Shown piece by piece: positions 33,650 through 44,214 of a DNA stretch of 64,000 nt. Position numbers and translations under genes: made by a program. Every line of letters starts with the position of its first letter. The first letter of the stretch is position 1. The notes below the pieces were generated by a model. The model had not been told where the DNA came from. It did no database searches and saw only the letters and a program-made list of their open reading frames with translations. The DNA lies in the NCBI GenBank assembly GCA_963682055.1, contig OY821744.1, positions 21,552,967-21,616,966 of the forward strand, given 5' to 3'. Source of the DNA: Primula veris (lineage: Eukaryota > Streptophyta > Magnoliopsida > Ericales > Primulaceae).

Positions 33650-34206
33650 ATCCCCCACATGAATGTAATTGGCTCGAAACCCCATGTCCTAAATGCAAAT
33701 CAAGAGAACCGCAAAAGTTCACTGCATAAGGTCAGGTAGCGCGCGCCTTGAACCTGCCGTAGCAGAGTGCCACCCAGAATACTGCTATTAGGTAGCTGTA
33801 AAGCTTTGAACCATCAAGCTTTGTGTATCCCAGAATGGCACCCGCACAGTGCCCTTTCTACCCACGTACTATGCCCTTTAGTTGTTGTCCATATTTGGCC
33901 TGGACTGCCTTGGCAACTTCAACTGAGTGCTCTAGTGAATTAGCCCAAGCTCATCACATGGTACCGGCCTTACACACTCGTTATAGGTGTTCCAAATCGA
34001 AAGTGTCTTGACTCACTTTACTCGACCGTCGAGTTACTTGGATCATTAAGAGCCTCAAGCTCACCCTTACAATGGTACAGGTCTATCACTCTGTCATCGC
34101 GGAAATGGGCTGGGAACTCTAGGTTCCCGAGTGCTTTGTTCGGTTGCCCCCACAGTTCAGTTTCCCTTTGAACCTATCAGGAAATATTCCGTTTAGGTTG
34201 GGTTGC
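33650..34206 (-). other. copia 3' untranslated region and polypurine tract
   Basis: About 550 bp between the RNase H stop and the 3' LTR, stop-rich on the element strand. The polypurine tract lies at 33650-33661. The apparent plus-strand frame at 33823-34011 has no known motif and is antisense to the element. Confidence 0.6.
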
Positions 34207-37200
34207 CTATGGGGGGGCCACCAATTTAATGGGCTTTAATCCCATTCTGTTCGATGACGTCTCAACTCCCACTTGAGTCAAGCCTTTTGTTAATGGATCC
34301 GCTATGTTTTCCTTTGATCTCAAAAAATCTAAGGACACCACACCATTGGATAACAATTCTCTTACGGATTTATGTCTCCGACGTATATGTCGAGACTTTC
34401 CATTATACATATGATCCTGAGCCCACGCAATAGCTGATTGACTATCACAATGCATGCTTATTGCGGGAACAGGTTTTGTCCACATTGGAATTCCTTCCAA
34501 TAGACTTCTCAGCCAGTCTGCCTCTTCGGTTGCTAAGTCTAACGCTATGAATTCTGATTCCATAGTAGACCTTGCAATACACGTTTGTTTGAAGGATCTC
34601 CAAGACACAACAGCTCCTCCCATTATAAACACATATCCACTCGTGGACCTTGTGCTATTGGAGTCTGATATCCAGTTGGCATCTGAATACCCTTCTAGTA
34701 CCGCTGGATATCTGGTATAGTGCGGCCCGTAATCGGCTGAAAACCTCATATACCTGAGAAGTTTCATTATGGCCTTCCAGTGTTCCTCATTCGGATTGCT
34801 GGTGTACCTGCTCAGTCTACTCACTGAGTTTGCTATGTCTGGTCTAGTGCAATTCATTACATACATGAGACTGCCTATGACTCGAGAGAACTCCAATTGA
34901 TTCACACTTTTACCGAAATTCTTTTTCAGGTTACAGTTGAACTCAATTGGGGTTCTAGACATAGCCTTATTGCCCTTGTCAAACTTGTCTAATACTTGTT
35001 TAACATAGTGACCTTGGGACAAGGCATATCCTTCTGATGTTTTGGTAATCTTCATACCAAGTATTACATCAGCTATACCTAGATCCTTCATATCGAAGTG
35101 TTGTGATAATATTTTCTTTGTGGAGCTGATTCTATCATTACTCCCAATTATGATCATGTCATCCACATAGAGACAGACTACAACACAGTCTCTTCCACTT
35201 CCTTTAGAGTAGACACATTTATCGCACTCATTAATGCGAAAACCGTTTCATAGCATAATTCTATCAAACTTCTCATGCCATTGCTTTGGCGCTTGTTTGA
35301 GTCCATATAGAGACTTTACAAGTTTGCACACTTGGTGCTCTTTACCAGAAACTACAAACCCTTCTGGTTGTTCCATGTAAATCTCTTCTTCCAGTTCTCC
35401 ATTTAGAAACGTCGTCTTTACATCCATTTGATGTATTTCCATATCAAACAAAGCTGCGAGAGCAATGACGATCCGGATAGACGTTTTCCTAGAGACAGGG
35501 GCATACGTGTCAAAGTAATCGACAACTTCCGTTTGCCTAAAGCCTTTTACTACAAGTCTCGCCTTGTATTTCTCAATCGTGCCGTCAACCCTTAACTTCC
35601 TCTTGAAGATCCACTTGTGACCTAGGGGCTTACATCCTTTCGGAAGATCCACTAGTTCCCAAGTGTGGTTTTGCATGATTGATTCAATTTCATTTTGAAT
35701 GGCTTCTTCCCAATATTGGGAATCCGGTGTTGACATAGCTTGTTTATATGTCACCGGTTCGCCTTCAACCATGAAGATTAGGAAATCAGGTCCAAAGGAA
35801 GTTTCCTTCCTTGCCCTTTTGCTGCGCCGAGGCTCTTTCTCTTCCTCTTCCTCTTCCTCTGTCGGTTCACTTGCCCCCACATTTCCTTCACTGTTCAACT
35901 CTTCAGTTGGTACAGATGTAGGTAATTTCCGGGGAAAGATATCTTCAAAGAAAGAGGCCTCTCGGCTTTCCATATACGTATCTACGTGCACATCGGGATT
36001 GTCCGACTTGTGCACGAGAAACCGATATGCACTACTATTCTGTGCATATCCGATGAACACACAGTCCACCGTCTTAGGACCAATTCTCATCCTCTTAGGA
36101 GTGGGAACTAGGACCTTTGCGAGACAACCCCAAACCCGCAGTTTCTTATAACTGGGTTGATGACCTTTCCATAATTCATATGGAGTATTTTCTCGCTTCT
36201 TATGTGGTAACTTGTTTAAAACATAGTTAGCGGAAAGTATCGCTTCCCCCCATATATTCTGGGGTAACCCAGAACTGATTAGCATAGCATTCATCATTTT
36301 CTTTAGCGTTCTATTTTTACGCTCAGCAACCCCATCTTGCTCGGGAGTGTATAGGCTGTGGTTTGATGTATAATGCCGCTTTCAGCGCATATTTGTTCAA
36401 ACGGTGATTCATATTCACCGCCTCTATCACTTCTCAATGTTTTTATTTTTCTATTGAGTTGATTTTCAACTTCGGTCTTATAAAGAGCGAATTTCTCTAC
36501 TGCTTCGTCTTTACTTCTCATTAAGTAAACGTAACAGTATCTAGTACAATCATCTATAAAGGTGATAAAGTACTTTTTCCCTCCTCGCGTTTGTACAAAC
36601 TTTAAGTCGCATACATCCGTGTGTATTAGACCGAGAGGTTCACTTTCTCGTTCCACATGTTGAAACGATGATTTCGTTAAATTTGCCTCAACACAAATCT
36701 CACATTTGTGTTGCTTATCAAAAACGAAATTTGGTATTAGTTTTAGTGATATTAATTTCTTTAAAGAATTATAATTCACGTGACCTAATCTACCATGCCA
36801 CAAATGAAATGACTCAAATAAATAATTAAACTCAGAATTTTTATTGGCCTCTTGGGCAACAGTCATTACAGCGCTAGTGCTAGCCTCAGCTTTAGCACCT
36901 TTATTGGGAGCAGGTGTCCCTACGTTTAACTTAAACATGCCATTGGTCATATAGCCACGGCCTACATAGACACCATTTTTGGTGATTAGAATTTTATCGG
37001 ATTCTAAAACTAGCTTGAACCCGTTCTTCACCATCACTGATCCGGATACCAGATTCTTACGGATATCCGGAACATGGAGCACATTGGTCAACCTCAGCTA
37101 TTTTCCCGAGGTCATCTTCATCACCACCATTCCTTTTCCTTCCACCTTGGAAGTAGCAGAATTTCCCATGAAGCAGTTTTCTCCCTCTACCACCTCGTAA

Positions 37201-37301
37201 GTCTTAAACATCCACCTTGTTGAGCAGATGTGACTCGTGGCGCCGGTATCAAGCCAGCACTCTTTGGGGTTGCTCCCCACGAGATTCACCTCAGAGACCA
37301 C
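34207..37301 (-). pseudogene. copia pol (protease, integrase, RT, RNase H), broken
   Basis: Domains in order: protease with DTGATSHICS (about 37240); GAG-pre-integrase LWHGRLGHVN and zinc motif HKCEICVEAN; integrase core IHTDVCDLK, FIDDCTR and SDRGGEYES; RT with ARLVVKGF, YAPVSR, MDVKTTFLNG, LYGLKQAPKQW and YVDDM; RNase H with GYSDANW, STMESEF and ADPLTKGL, ending at 34207. Breaks: TAG at 37095-37097 between protease and integrase; a 2-bp insertion at about 36347-36352 after TTAYT; TGA at 35245-35247 in RT just before YVDDM. An acidic EEEEEEEKEP run lies between integrase and RT. It cannot make a full polyprotein, though it could be mobilised by a relative. Confidence 0.93.
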
Positions 37302-38473
37302 AGCAGTAAAGTGGTCATCGTCTCGTCCTCCCTCGGCCAGATGTTCCTGAGCTGGAGCTTTCCTCTTCCCTTTGCCCTTGAAGTTTCTCGGGGGGGGGGG
37401 GGGGGGCTTGGGCTTAACAGCGCCTTTATTGTCATAACAGTCCGTGGCACGATGGCCGGTCTGTTACACACAAAGCAGGTTCCCGCAAATTTCTTTGCGA
37501 CAACAGCACTGCATCCGTTGTCAAAACGTTTCCGTTTGATGTTGGAGCTTTCAACCACATTGGCCTTTGCCATCGGGATGTTAGCACCACCGACTCTCCT
37601 CACGGAGCGACGGTTGCTCACCTCGATATTGAGCTTCTCAATGAGCCCCTCCAGCCTCATTTCCTTCCGCTTGTGCTTCAGGTAGTTTTGAAAGTCTTTC
37701 CAAGACGGTGGCAATTTCTCAATCATGAGTGCCACCTGGAAAGGCTCATTAATCAGTAGCCCCTCAGCCTCAAGGCGATGGTAAATGAGTTAGAGCTCCT
37801 CAACTTGCTCCATGACACCCCTGCTGTCAGTCATACGGTACTCATGAAAGTTCGTGACAACAAATCTCTTTGTGCCAGCGTTATTCAGTTTGTACTTGTT
37901 TTCGAGAGTTTCCCATAGCTCCTTTGCAGTAGCTTTAGGCTCGAAAACACTTAACAGCGTGTCATCTAGAGCACACAGGATATAGTTCTTGCATAGGTAG
38001 TCGGCATGTCTCTATGTCTCAACCGCAGAGAACGATTGCTCGTCCAGATCGTCCTCGCTTAGGACGGGAGCAGTCTCTTTAAGAAACCTGGTCAGATTCA
38101 GGGTCGTGAGATAAAACAGCATCTTTTGCTGCCAGCGTTTAAAGTTGTCTCCCCTGAATTTTTCCGGTTTCTCCAGATGAGAAGTCGGCAAAGTAGGCAC
38201 AGCCGAATACATCGGTGCATTGCCCTTAGCCGCAGCCTTGGCTCTTGCCGCAGCCTTAGCTGTGGCCTTGGCCGTGGCCGCTGCTTCGGCCGCAGCCTCA
38301 GCTTTGGCCATAGCATCTGCCATGGCCGCAGCCACGGCGGCCTCAGCCGCTGCAGCTACGTCATCGGCGGTAGCCCCCACAATCGCATCGCCCCCAGTGT
38401 TATGGACATCTCCACCAACCACTGGGTCATGCTCACTTCCGATAGGCAACTGAATAGGCGACGTGTTTGTCAT
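37302..38473 (-). pseudogene. copia gag with alanine-rich N-terminus, broken
   Basis: From MTNTSPIQLPIGSEHDP (38473) there is an unusual stretch of about 45 residues made almost only of Ala with Lys/Glu/Met (AAAEAAVAAAMADAMAKAEA). The Gag core follows (LEKPEKFRGDNFKRWQQKM). Breaks: TAG at about 38009 replacing the usual Trp of VETWRHADYL; TAA at 37790-37792 within the VEEL-YHRLEAEGL region; a 1-base loss inside the CCHC zinc knuckle (CFVCNRP, about 37465-37480). A run of 17 G (37390-37406) encodes prolines just after the knuckle. Confidence 0.88.
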
Positions 38474-38824
38474 CTGAAACGACAACACAAAACGTATGAG
38501 ATACGTGTACAATAAATTCTATAAACAAACACCAAAACTGATATTTGGGTTTGTAAAAGAATTATAAAGCAAACAATAAAATTAAACTTTTTATCCTTTT
38601 GAATATCAATACGGTTGATATTAAAAGGATTAAACGATTCTTATTGAATACCAATACGGTTGGTATCAATAAAATTCAAAAATAAAATAAAACTGTTTGG
38701 AATTTTTCTTTGTAATTCAATATCTAATATAATTTAGAATTGAAAACAAAAAAGCATTATTCCTTTTAAACAAAATAATTGTATTAATTGATACATGAAA
38801 GAAACAACAGTTATCGGTTAAGAT

Positions 38825-40214
38825 TGTTGGTTTCCGTGTACGAAATAACAATTAACAATAATAAAAGGACTAAACAATAATTAAACAAAACCAGTGTAAT
38901 CTTTATTAATTTCCAATTGGAATAGAAATTACTGATTACAACATGTAGGTACTGAAAGGTAATTAAAGCAAACGTTATCAGATTATTATTAATTAATAAT
39001 CTGATGCACTGAATTACAATAAATAGAAACTGCCGGACTGGAAAGTATAAACTTAATAGCCGGACTGTTCTGTTTGAAATTGAAATTACAGGACTGAATT
39101 GAAACTATTCTAATTACTGAATTAAATTACAAAATTGAAATTACAGCAAAAACCAGAACTTTAAAGAAATTACAGAAAGCTACAAACAGAATTAAAAGCT
39201 ACAGCTAAGGACAACAAATTAAAATACTGAAATAAAAGATACAGAAATGTAAATTGCAGAATTTTAAATAGCAGAATAGAAATGGACAGAATTAAAAGAA
39301 ATTAAAAAGGACAGAATTAAAAGACGAGGATACTGTTTAACAGTATGCCCTTAACCGATATTCGCCCAACCACCTTGATGTTTCTGGTTGCGTTGGCGCT
39401 TCGATCCCAAGGTACAACGTCTCGGATGACTTGCCGGAAACTGGCGACGAGTCAAGGTCGAGCTGTTGGTGGGTGGTTCTCTCTGACTCTAAAATGTAAT
39501 GCTGAGAGATGCTGTGTTTTATTTCAGAATGTTATGAATGTTATATTTGACATGTGGGGGGTCTGCCTATTTATAGGCTTGCTGAGTATCTCAGCCATTA
39601 AAATCACTTTACTACTGTCAGTTTTCGAAATTCGAAACTGCCGTATTAACTTTGCAATGAATTCATATTTATTGCAACAATTACAACTTTGCTGGAAGCT
39701 TTTCCCGAACAGGCGCATTTTTCCCGAACATGCACGCTTTTCCCGAACAGGTGAAACCCGAACAGGCGCACTTTTTCCGTTGAGCTAAAAACCCGACGAG
39801 CAAGCCCGCCCGACGAGCAAGCCCGCCCATGTGTATGTGGACACACATGTGTATGTGGACACACTACTTAATATCCACATGGGATACCTTAGTATATATA
39901 TTGTAAAAATCACTCATGATTTTCCAATGTGGGATAACCCTCATGGGTTAAATCCCATTTCTTTTCTCATTTTCCAGCATTGACTTTATTTTCTCTTTCG
40001 AGTACCAACCTTCGAGTCCAATTATCATTCACACCCTTCCTCCGAATAGGTCATGCGATATACCGTTGCGAAGCTCGTCGTACGAGCTACTCAAACGCTT
40101 TGAGTATGGCCTCAGAAAAACTGAGTAGTCGCATCGAAAATTGACTCAAAGATAGTCCCTGACCACTTGGAACAACCATGTTTAAAAACATGTTTTCCTA
40201 CAATTTTTCCAACA
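38825..40214 (-). repeat. 5' LTR of the copia element (1,390 bp)
   Basis: Same ends as the 3' LTR and nearly identical along its length. It differs by a 10-bp loss near 39510 and a rearranged 'gtgtatgtggacacac' duplication at about 39830-39865. Followed directly by the target copy AGTTT. Confidence 0.95.
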
Positions 40215-40294
40215 AGTTTTACTAATCACACATAAAGAGAAAATACAAAGATTCTAATACAATATATTAGCGAGGCTGGATTATTATACTACAC

Positions 40295-40689
40295 TTTTTC
40301 TGAAAAAACGCACAAACCGTACTTTTTTTATGCGGACCGTACATTTTTATTGCGAACCGTAAATAAAATGTACGGTTTGCATTTTTCAGAGCAAACCGTA
40401 GATTTTATCTACGGTTTGGACTGGAAAATTACAACATGAGTCCCTGCGTCAATTACATGTCTCTTTTATAAAAAAAACCCAACTTTCGTTTACAGTCTGT
40501 TTTGGTTTACAGACTTTCTTTAAAAAAAAAAAACCCAAATCACCAATCTCAACCAAAATAAAAACCATAACCATCAAATTTCGTCCGATTAAACCACGTT
40601 TAGGTTTAATTCACCGAATTAGATACAGGTATTTCTTTATTCCCTGGTTTATTATTTATTTCATATAGTTTCAATTTGTAAAATATGGA
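40295..40689. repeat. inverted repeat X, left arm
   Basis: About 390 bp from 'tttttctgaaaaaacg' to 'aatttgtaaaatatgg', matched in inverse at 42444-42837. It contains nested 'aaccgtac' palindromes such as 'gtagattttatctac' and 'aaccgtaaataaaatgtacgg'. The two arms differ by few bases. They enclose the F-box pseudogene. Confidence 0.9.
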
Positions 40690-40808
40690 AAAAGATATAA
40701 AATATGCCAATTGATTATTTACTTGGTGATTATAATACATTCTTATTTATACTAGTCTATACTTCTGTTAAATACCTTAACATAAATTATTTCAAAGAAC
40801 AAGAATAT

Positions 40809-41869
40809 TTACCTTAGAGAAGGAAATAGCCAAGTGGGACTTCGATATCGGAAAAACACACAAGCACCCAAGAAAAATGTTTTCCAGTTCTTGCTTTTCA
40901 AATTATAAACGCAAATATAATTGTTGATATCAGTCCAACTCTGAAAATTGTCGATATCAGTCCTACTCTGAAAATTGTCGTGAGAGTCATATATGCAATC
41001 TGCCTCCAAATTTTTAGTACAAACACGCGAACACATCGACAAACAACTATGTTCATCCAAAAATAACACACGGCCTCCCAAACTTTCCACATTCTTCCAC
41101 TCCCAAGAAATAAAATCGCATCTGTAAACACTCATTCTCTTTGGATGATAGCACACAAGTAAAAGATCGTCAGAAGCTTCGGACAAATATAATTTTTGGC
41201 CACACATTTCCCCCATTGGTAATGAAACTAAACATCTAGCAATAGGCGGGTTTTGCTTATTTTCATCGATTTCAACAGTAGCTAGTGTTCCATTAACAGA
41301 AAGTCCAAAGATCATGCCTTTATAGCATGCAACACTAGTGAATATTAATCAAGATCTAACATTAGTCCATGCCATGTCCCCGAATTTTACAAAAGCCAAA
41401 TTATAACTAGGGCCGTAAATAACAGTAACAAAAATATTGTTTCCTAGTTTTAGCACCGCAGCATTGTGTACCAGATTAAACCAACCTATCTTCAGAATAT
41501 CGTTTGGCTCTCCGAAAGTAGCTACAGGGGGTAAATTGATTTTTACTCGTGTAATGGGGTTCAAAAGTTGAATACTAAAATTGGGATCAATTGTTATAAG
41601 CCATCCATGAGAAGAACCCCAAATCCGACGATCATGGGTCTTGAAAAGAGGGATTCCAAAGGTTTTTTTTTATACAAACTAAAGCATTGTTCTATGTTTT
41701 GGTTGATATCGAGCATTAGCCATGAGATTTTGGAGCTTGATAGCCATGTTTTGTCGCGGTAAATAGATTGCCATGATTTACATACGAGAGAAAATGCGAG
41801 AAAATCTTCAATTGTATCTAGCCGGTTGGAGATTTCGTTGATCAGGTCGTATGGAAGTCGGGACCAACC
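40809..41869 (-). pseudogene. F-box/DUF295 (KIB-like) gene relic
   Basis: Minus strand, starting after a splice-acceptor-like 'tgcctttcag'. Residues WSRLPYDLINEISNRL and FLAFSLVCKSWQSI form an F-box, the SCF ubiquitin-ligase adaptor module. A DUF295 beta-propeller region follows: SSHGWLITIDPNF, LLNPITRVKINLPPV, AVLKLGNNIFVTVIYGP, DDLLLVCYHPKRM, ending RSPTWLFPSLR. Breaks: a homopolymer frameshift at 9 T (about 41663-41671) and an in-frame TGA at 41349-41351. A 24-bp tandem duplication (DIDNFQS, about 40925-40980) is present. The N-terminal exon is missing. It lies between the inverted arms X, as if captured by a foldback element. Confidence 0.82.
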
Positions 41870-41899
41870 CTGAAAGGCACAAGTTTCGAGAACCCAATT

Positions 41900-42446
41900 T
41901 TTTCTCGAAACAGCTTGTAATCTGTTTTTTAAACAGCTTAAAAGCTTTTTAAAAAACAGCTTAAAAACTTGTAAAAAACAGCTTAATAGCTGTGTAAAAA
42001 CCAGCTTTTAAGCTGTGTAAAAAACAGCTTAATGACAAGTAAACAATTAGTAATGAATATCTAAATAAACAAATTTGAATAAAAACCCTATTTTTTTTAT
42101 AAAACGGGAAAAATATCAACAACCCTAAGTTTTTTTTAATTAATATACAACTAATATTTATGCAAACAAAGAAATTAACATATAAATCAACAAATTTTAA
42201 AAAAAAACCTAATTTTCAAAACGGGTAAATATTAATAAACCCTAACTATTTTTATTTTTTCCAATCAAAACAAGATAAGGAAACCAAACAATTAGTAATA
42301 AATATCTAAATAAACAAATTTGAATAAAAACCCTATTTTTTATAAAACGGAAAAAATATCAACAATCCTAAGTTTTTTTAATTAATATAAAAAAAAGAAG
42401 TAATTAACCGTACTATAGTTTGGGGTAGTAAATGCATTTTTTTCCA
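41900..42446. repeat. 'aaaaaacagctt' tandem block and repeat Y copies
   Basis: At 41910-42030 'aaacagctta' recurs about seven times, some with the inverse 'aagctgt'. Then a ~110-bp block ('aattagtaat(g/a)aatatctaaa' to 'tatcaacaa(c/t)cctaa') appears at about 42043-42130 and again at about 42290-42370. The second copy (Y, 42190-42446) has its inverse at 42849-43085 and ends in a 'ggggtagtaaatgcattttt' terminus. Confidence 0.8.
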
Positions 42447-42837
42447 TTTTACAAATTAAAACTATATGAAATAAATAATAAACCAAGGAATAAAGAAATA
42501 CATGTATCTAATTCGGTGAATTAAACCTAAACGTGGTTTAATCGGACGAAATTTGGTGGTTATGGTTTTTATTTTGATTGAGATTGGTGATTTGGTTTTT
42601 TTTTTTTTTTAAAGAAAGTCTGTAAACCAAAAGAGACTGTAAACGAAAGTTGGGTTTTTTTTTATAAAAGAGACATGTAATTGACGCAGGGACTCATGTT
42701 GTAATTTTCCAGTCCAAACCGTAGATAAAATCTACGGTTTGCTCTGAAAAATGCAAACCGTACATTTTATTTACGGTTCGCAATAAAAATGTACGGTCCG
42801 TACAAAAAAATACGGTTTATACGTTTTTTCAGAAAAA
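42444..42837. repeat. inverted repeat X, right arm
   Basis: Reverse complement of 40295-40689 with only a few substitutions (for example 'tccgtacaaaaaaatacgg' where the left has 'ccgtactttttttatgcgg'). It is flanked at once by Y (left) and inverse Y (right). Confidence 0.9.
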
Positions 42838-42848
42838 ATATAATATAA

Positions 42849-43185
42849 AATAACTACCCCAAACTATAGTACGGTTAATTACTTCTTTTTTTTTATATTA
42901 ATTAAAAAAACTTAGGATTGTTGATATTTTTTCCGTTTTATAAAAAATAGGGTTTTTATTCAAATTTGTTTATTTAGATATTTATTACTAATTGTTTGGT
43001 TTCCTTATCTTGTTTTGATTGGAAAAAATAAAAATAGTTAGGGTTTATTAATATTTACCCGTTTTGAAAATTAGGTTTTTTTTTTAAATTAACCACGTTT
43101 AGGTTTAATTCACCGAATTAGATACATGTATTTCTTTATTCCTTTGTTTATTATTTATTTCATATAGTTTCAATTTGTAAAATAA
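42849..43185. repeat. inverse Y (to 43085) followed by partial direct X
   Basis: 42849-43085 is the inverse of 42190-42446 ('actaccccaaactatagtac', 'ttaggattgttgatattttt', 'ggtttccttatcttgttttg'). Then 43089-43185 repeats the inner 97 bp of left X in direct orientation ('aaccacgtttaggtttaatt' to 'caatttgtaaaata'). The order is X, F-box, Y, X', Y', X-partial. Confidence 0.85.
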
Positions 43186-43822
43186 CTGTCAAGCAGTTGG
43201 GTAACTAACTGCTGCAATTAAACTGCTATTCAGTTTTCTGTGAGATTAATTTAGGCATTTGATCTTTCTCTGATTTGATTCTCTACCCTTGGAAGTTGGA
43301 ACTTTCTAAATCATTAACCCCACTATTTTCACCCTATATTTGTTGCAACTTACAAACACCACAAAAAGTATTCTTATACAGGCATTACTAAAACTTAAAT
43401 AAGTTTGGACACCGAACTAAAAAAAAAAAGAAGTTAAATAATTCCATTTTTTCACGTCAATTAACTCTTATCTAAAATTGCGCGAAAATACAAATAAAAT
43501 GCTCGTATTTAACAAAATTGTGAAGAAGGGGAAACCTAAAGTGACAAAATGCGATCTTTCTTGCCACGTGTCACTCTCTCCGTGAGGTAACAGCTTTATT
43601 TTGTATTTTATTTTCATTAATTAGATCGTAAAAGCATAACTTTAATCACCTTGTTAGTTTTAGTTCAATCGAGTGTTTGTAACGTTATTTCCTCCCTATT
43701 TAAATTACTATGTTTTTATTAACGTTGATTATTTTTTAAATTAAACCAAAATATAGATGTACTTGTGAATTTGTGTACTCTTGTTAGAGGAGCTAGGATT
43801 TAGCAAAATAACAAAAATATAT
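43186..43822. other. intergenic DNA, nothing recognised
   Basis: No coding frame or element end was seen. The sequence is AT-rich with one 'gccacgtgtc' motif at about 43563. Confidence 0.45.
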
Positions 43823-43831
43823 GGGGGGATA

Positions 43832-44214
43832 GGGTTCAAATTTCCTCAAGTTAGTATTGATAGGGTTTGTCAAGTTATCGGTTTTTTCATATGTATTCGT
43901 AATTTTTTCCATTTTTTTTTTTTTGGAATCAATGTTCTATTTTATTTCTAAAGTGTTTGTTTAAAAAAATCTGTAAAATTTGACCTTTTATATATTTTTA
44001 TATTTAATTATTTGTTTGGAATTTTATAAGGTAATAATATTAATAAATACCAAAAAAATATAAAAAACGTCAGATTTTGCAGTTTTTTATAACATACACT
44101 TTAGAAATAAAATAGGATTTTTTTTTTTGAATCGAAAAAAAATTATGAGTACATATGGAAAAACCGATAACCTGACCAAAACCTGACAATACTAACTTGA
44201 GGAAATTTGAACCC
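43832..44214. mobile_element. MULE-type MITE, 383 bp
   Basis: Termini 'gggttcaaatttcctcaagt' and its exact inverse extend into arms of about 150 bp ('gatagggtt(t)', 'aaccgataac', 'tctattttatttctaaagtg'). Flanking 9-mers are 'ggggggata' (43823-43831) and 'ggggtgata' (44215-44223), 8 of 9 identical. This fits an old 9-bp Mutator-type target duplication. Confidence 0.85.

Larger units (their letters stand above)
32251..40214 (-). mobile_element. complete Ty1-copia LTR retrotransposon
   Basis: It has two LTRs, TGTTGG...CCAACA ends and a 5-bp target duplication AGTTT (32246-32250 and 40215-40219). Gag-protease-integrase-RT-RNase H domains run in copia order on the minus strand. The polypurine tract (minus 'catgtggggga') adjoins the 3' LTR at 33650-33661. 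The sequence next to the 5' LTR ('atcttaaccgataac' on the minus strand) is not the usual tRNA-Met primer site. Total length 7,964 bp. By eye the LTRs differ at about 35-40 positions plus small indels (2.5-3%), so the insertion is fairly recent. Confidence 0.95.

Noticed and set aside
35699..38515. Plus-strand frames across the copia element, including an Ala/Ser-rich one
   Set aside because: They are antisense shadows of the minus-strand gag-pol gene.
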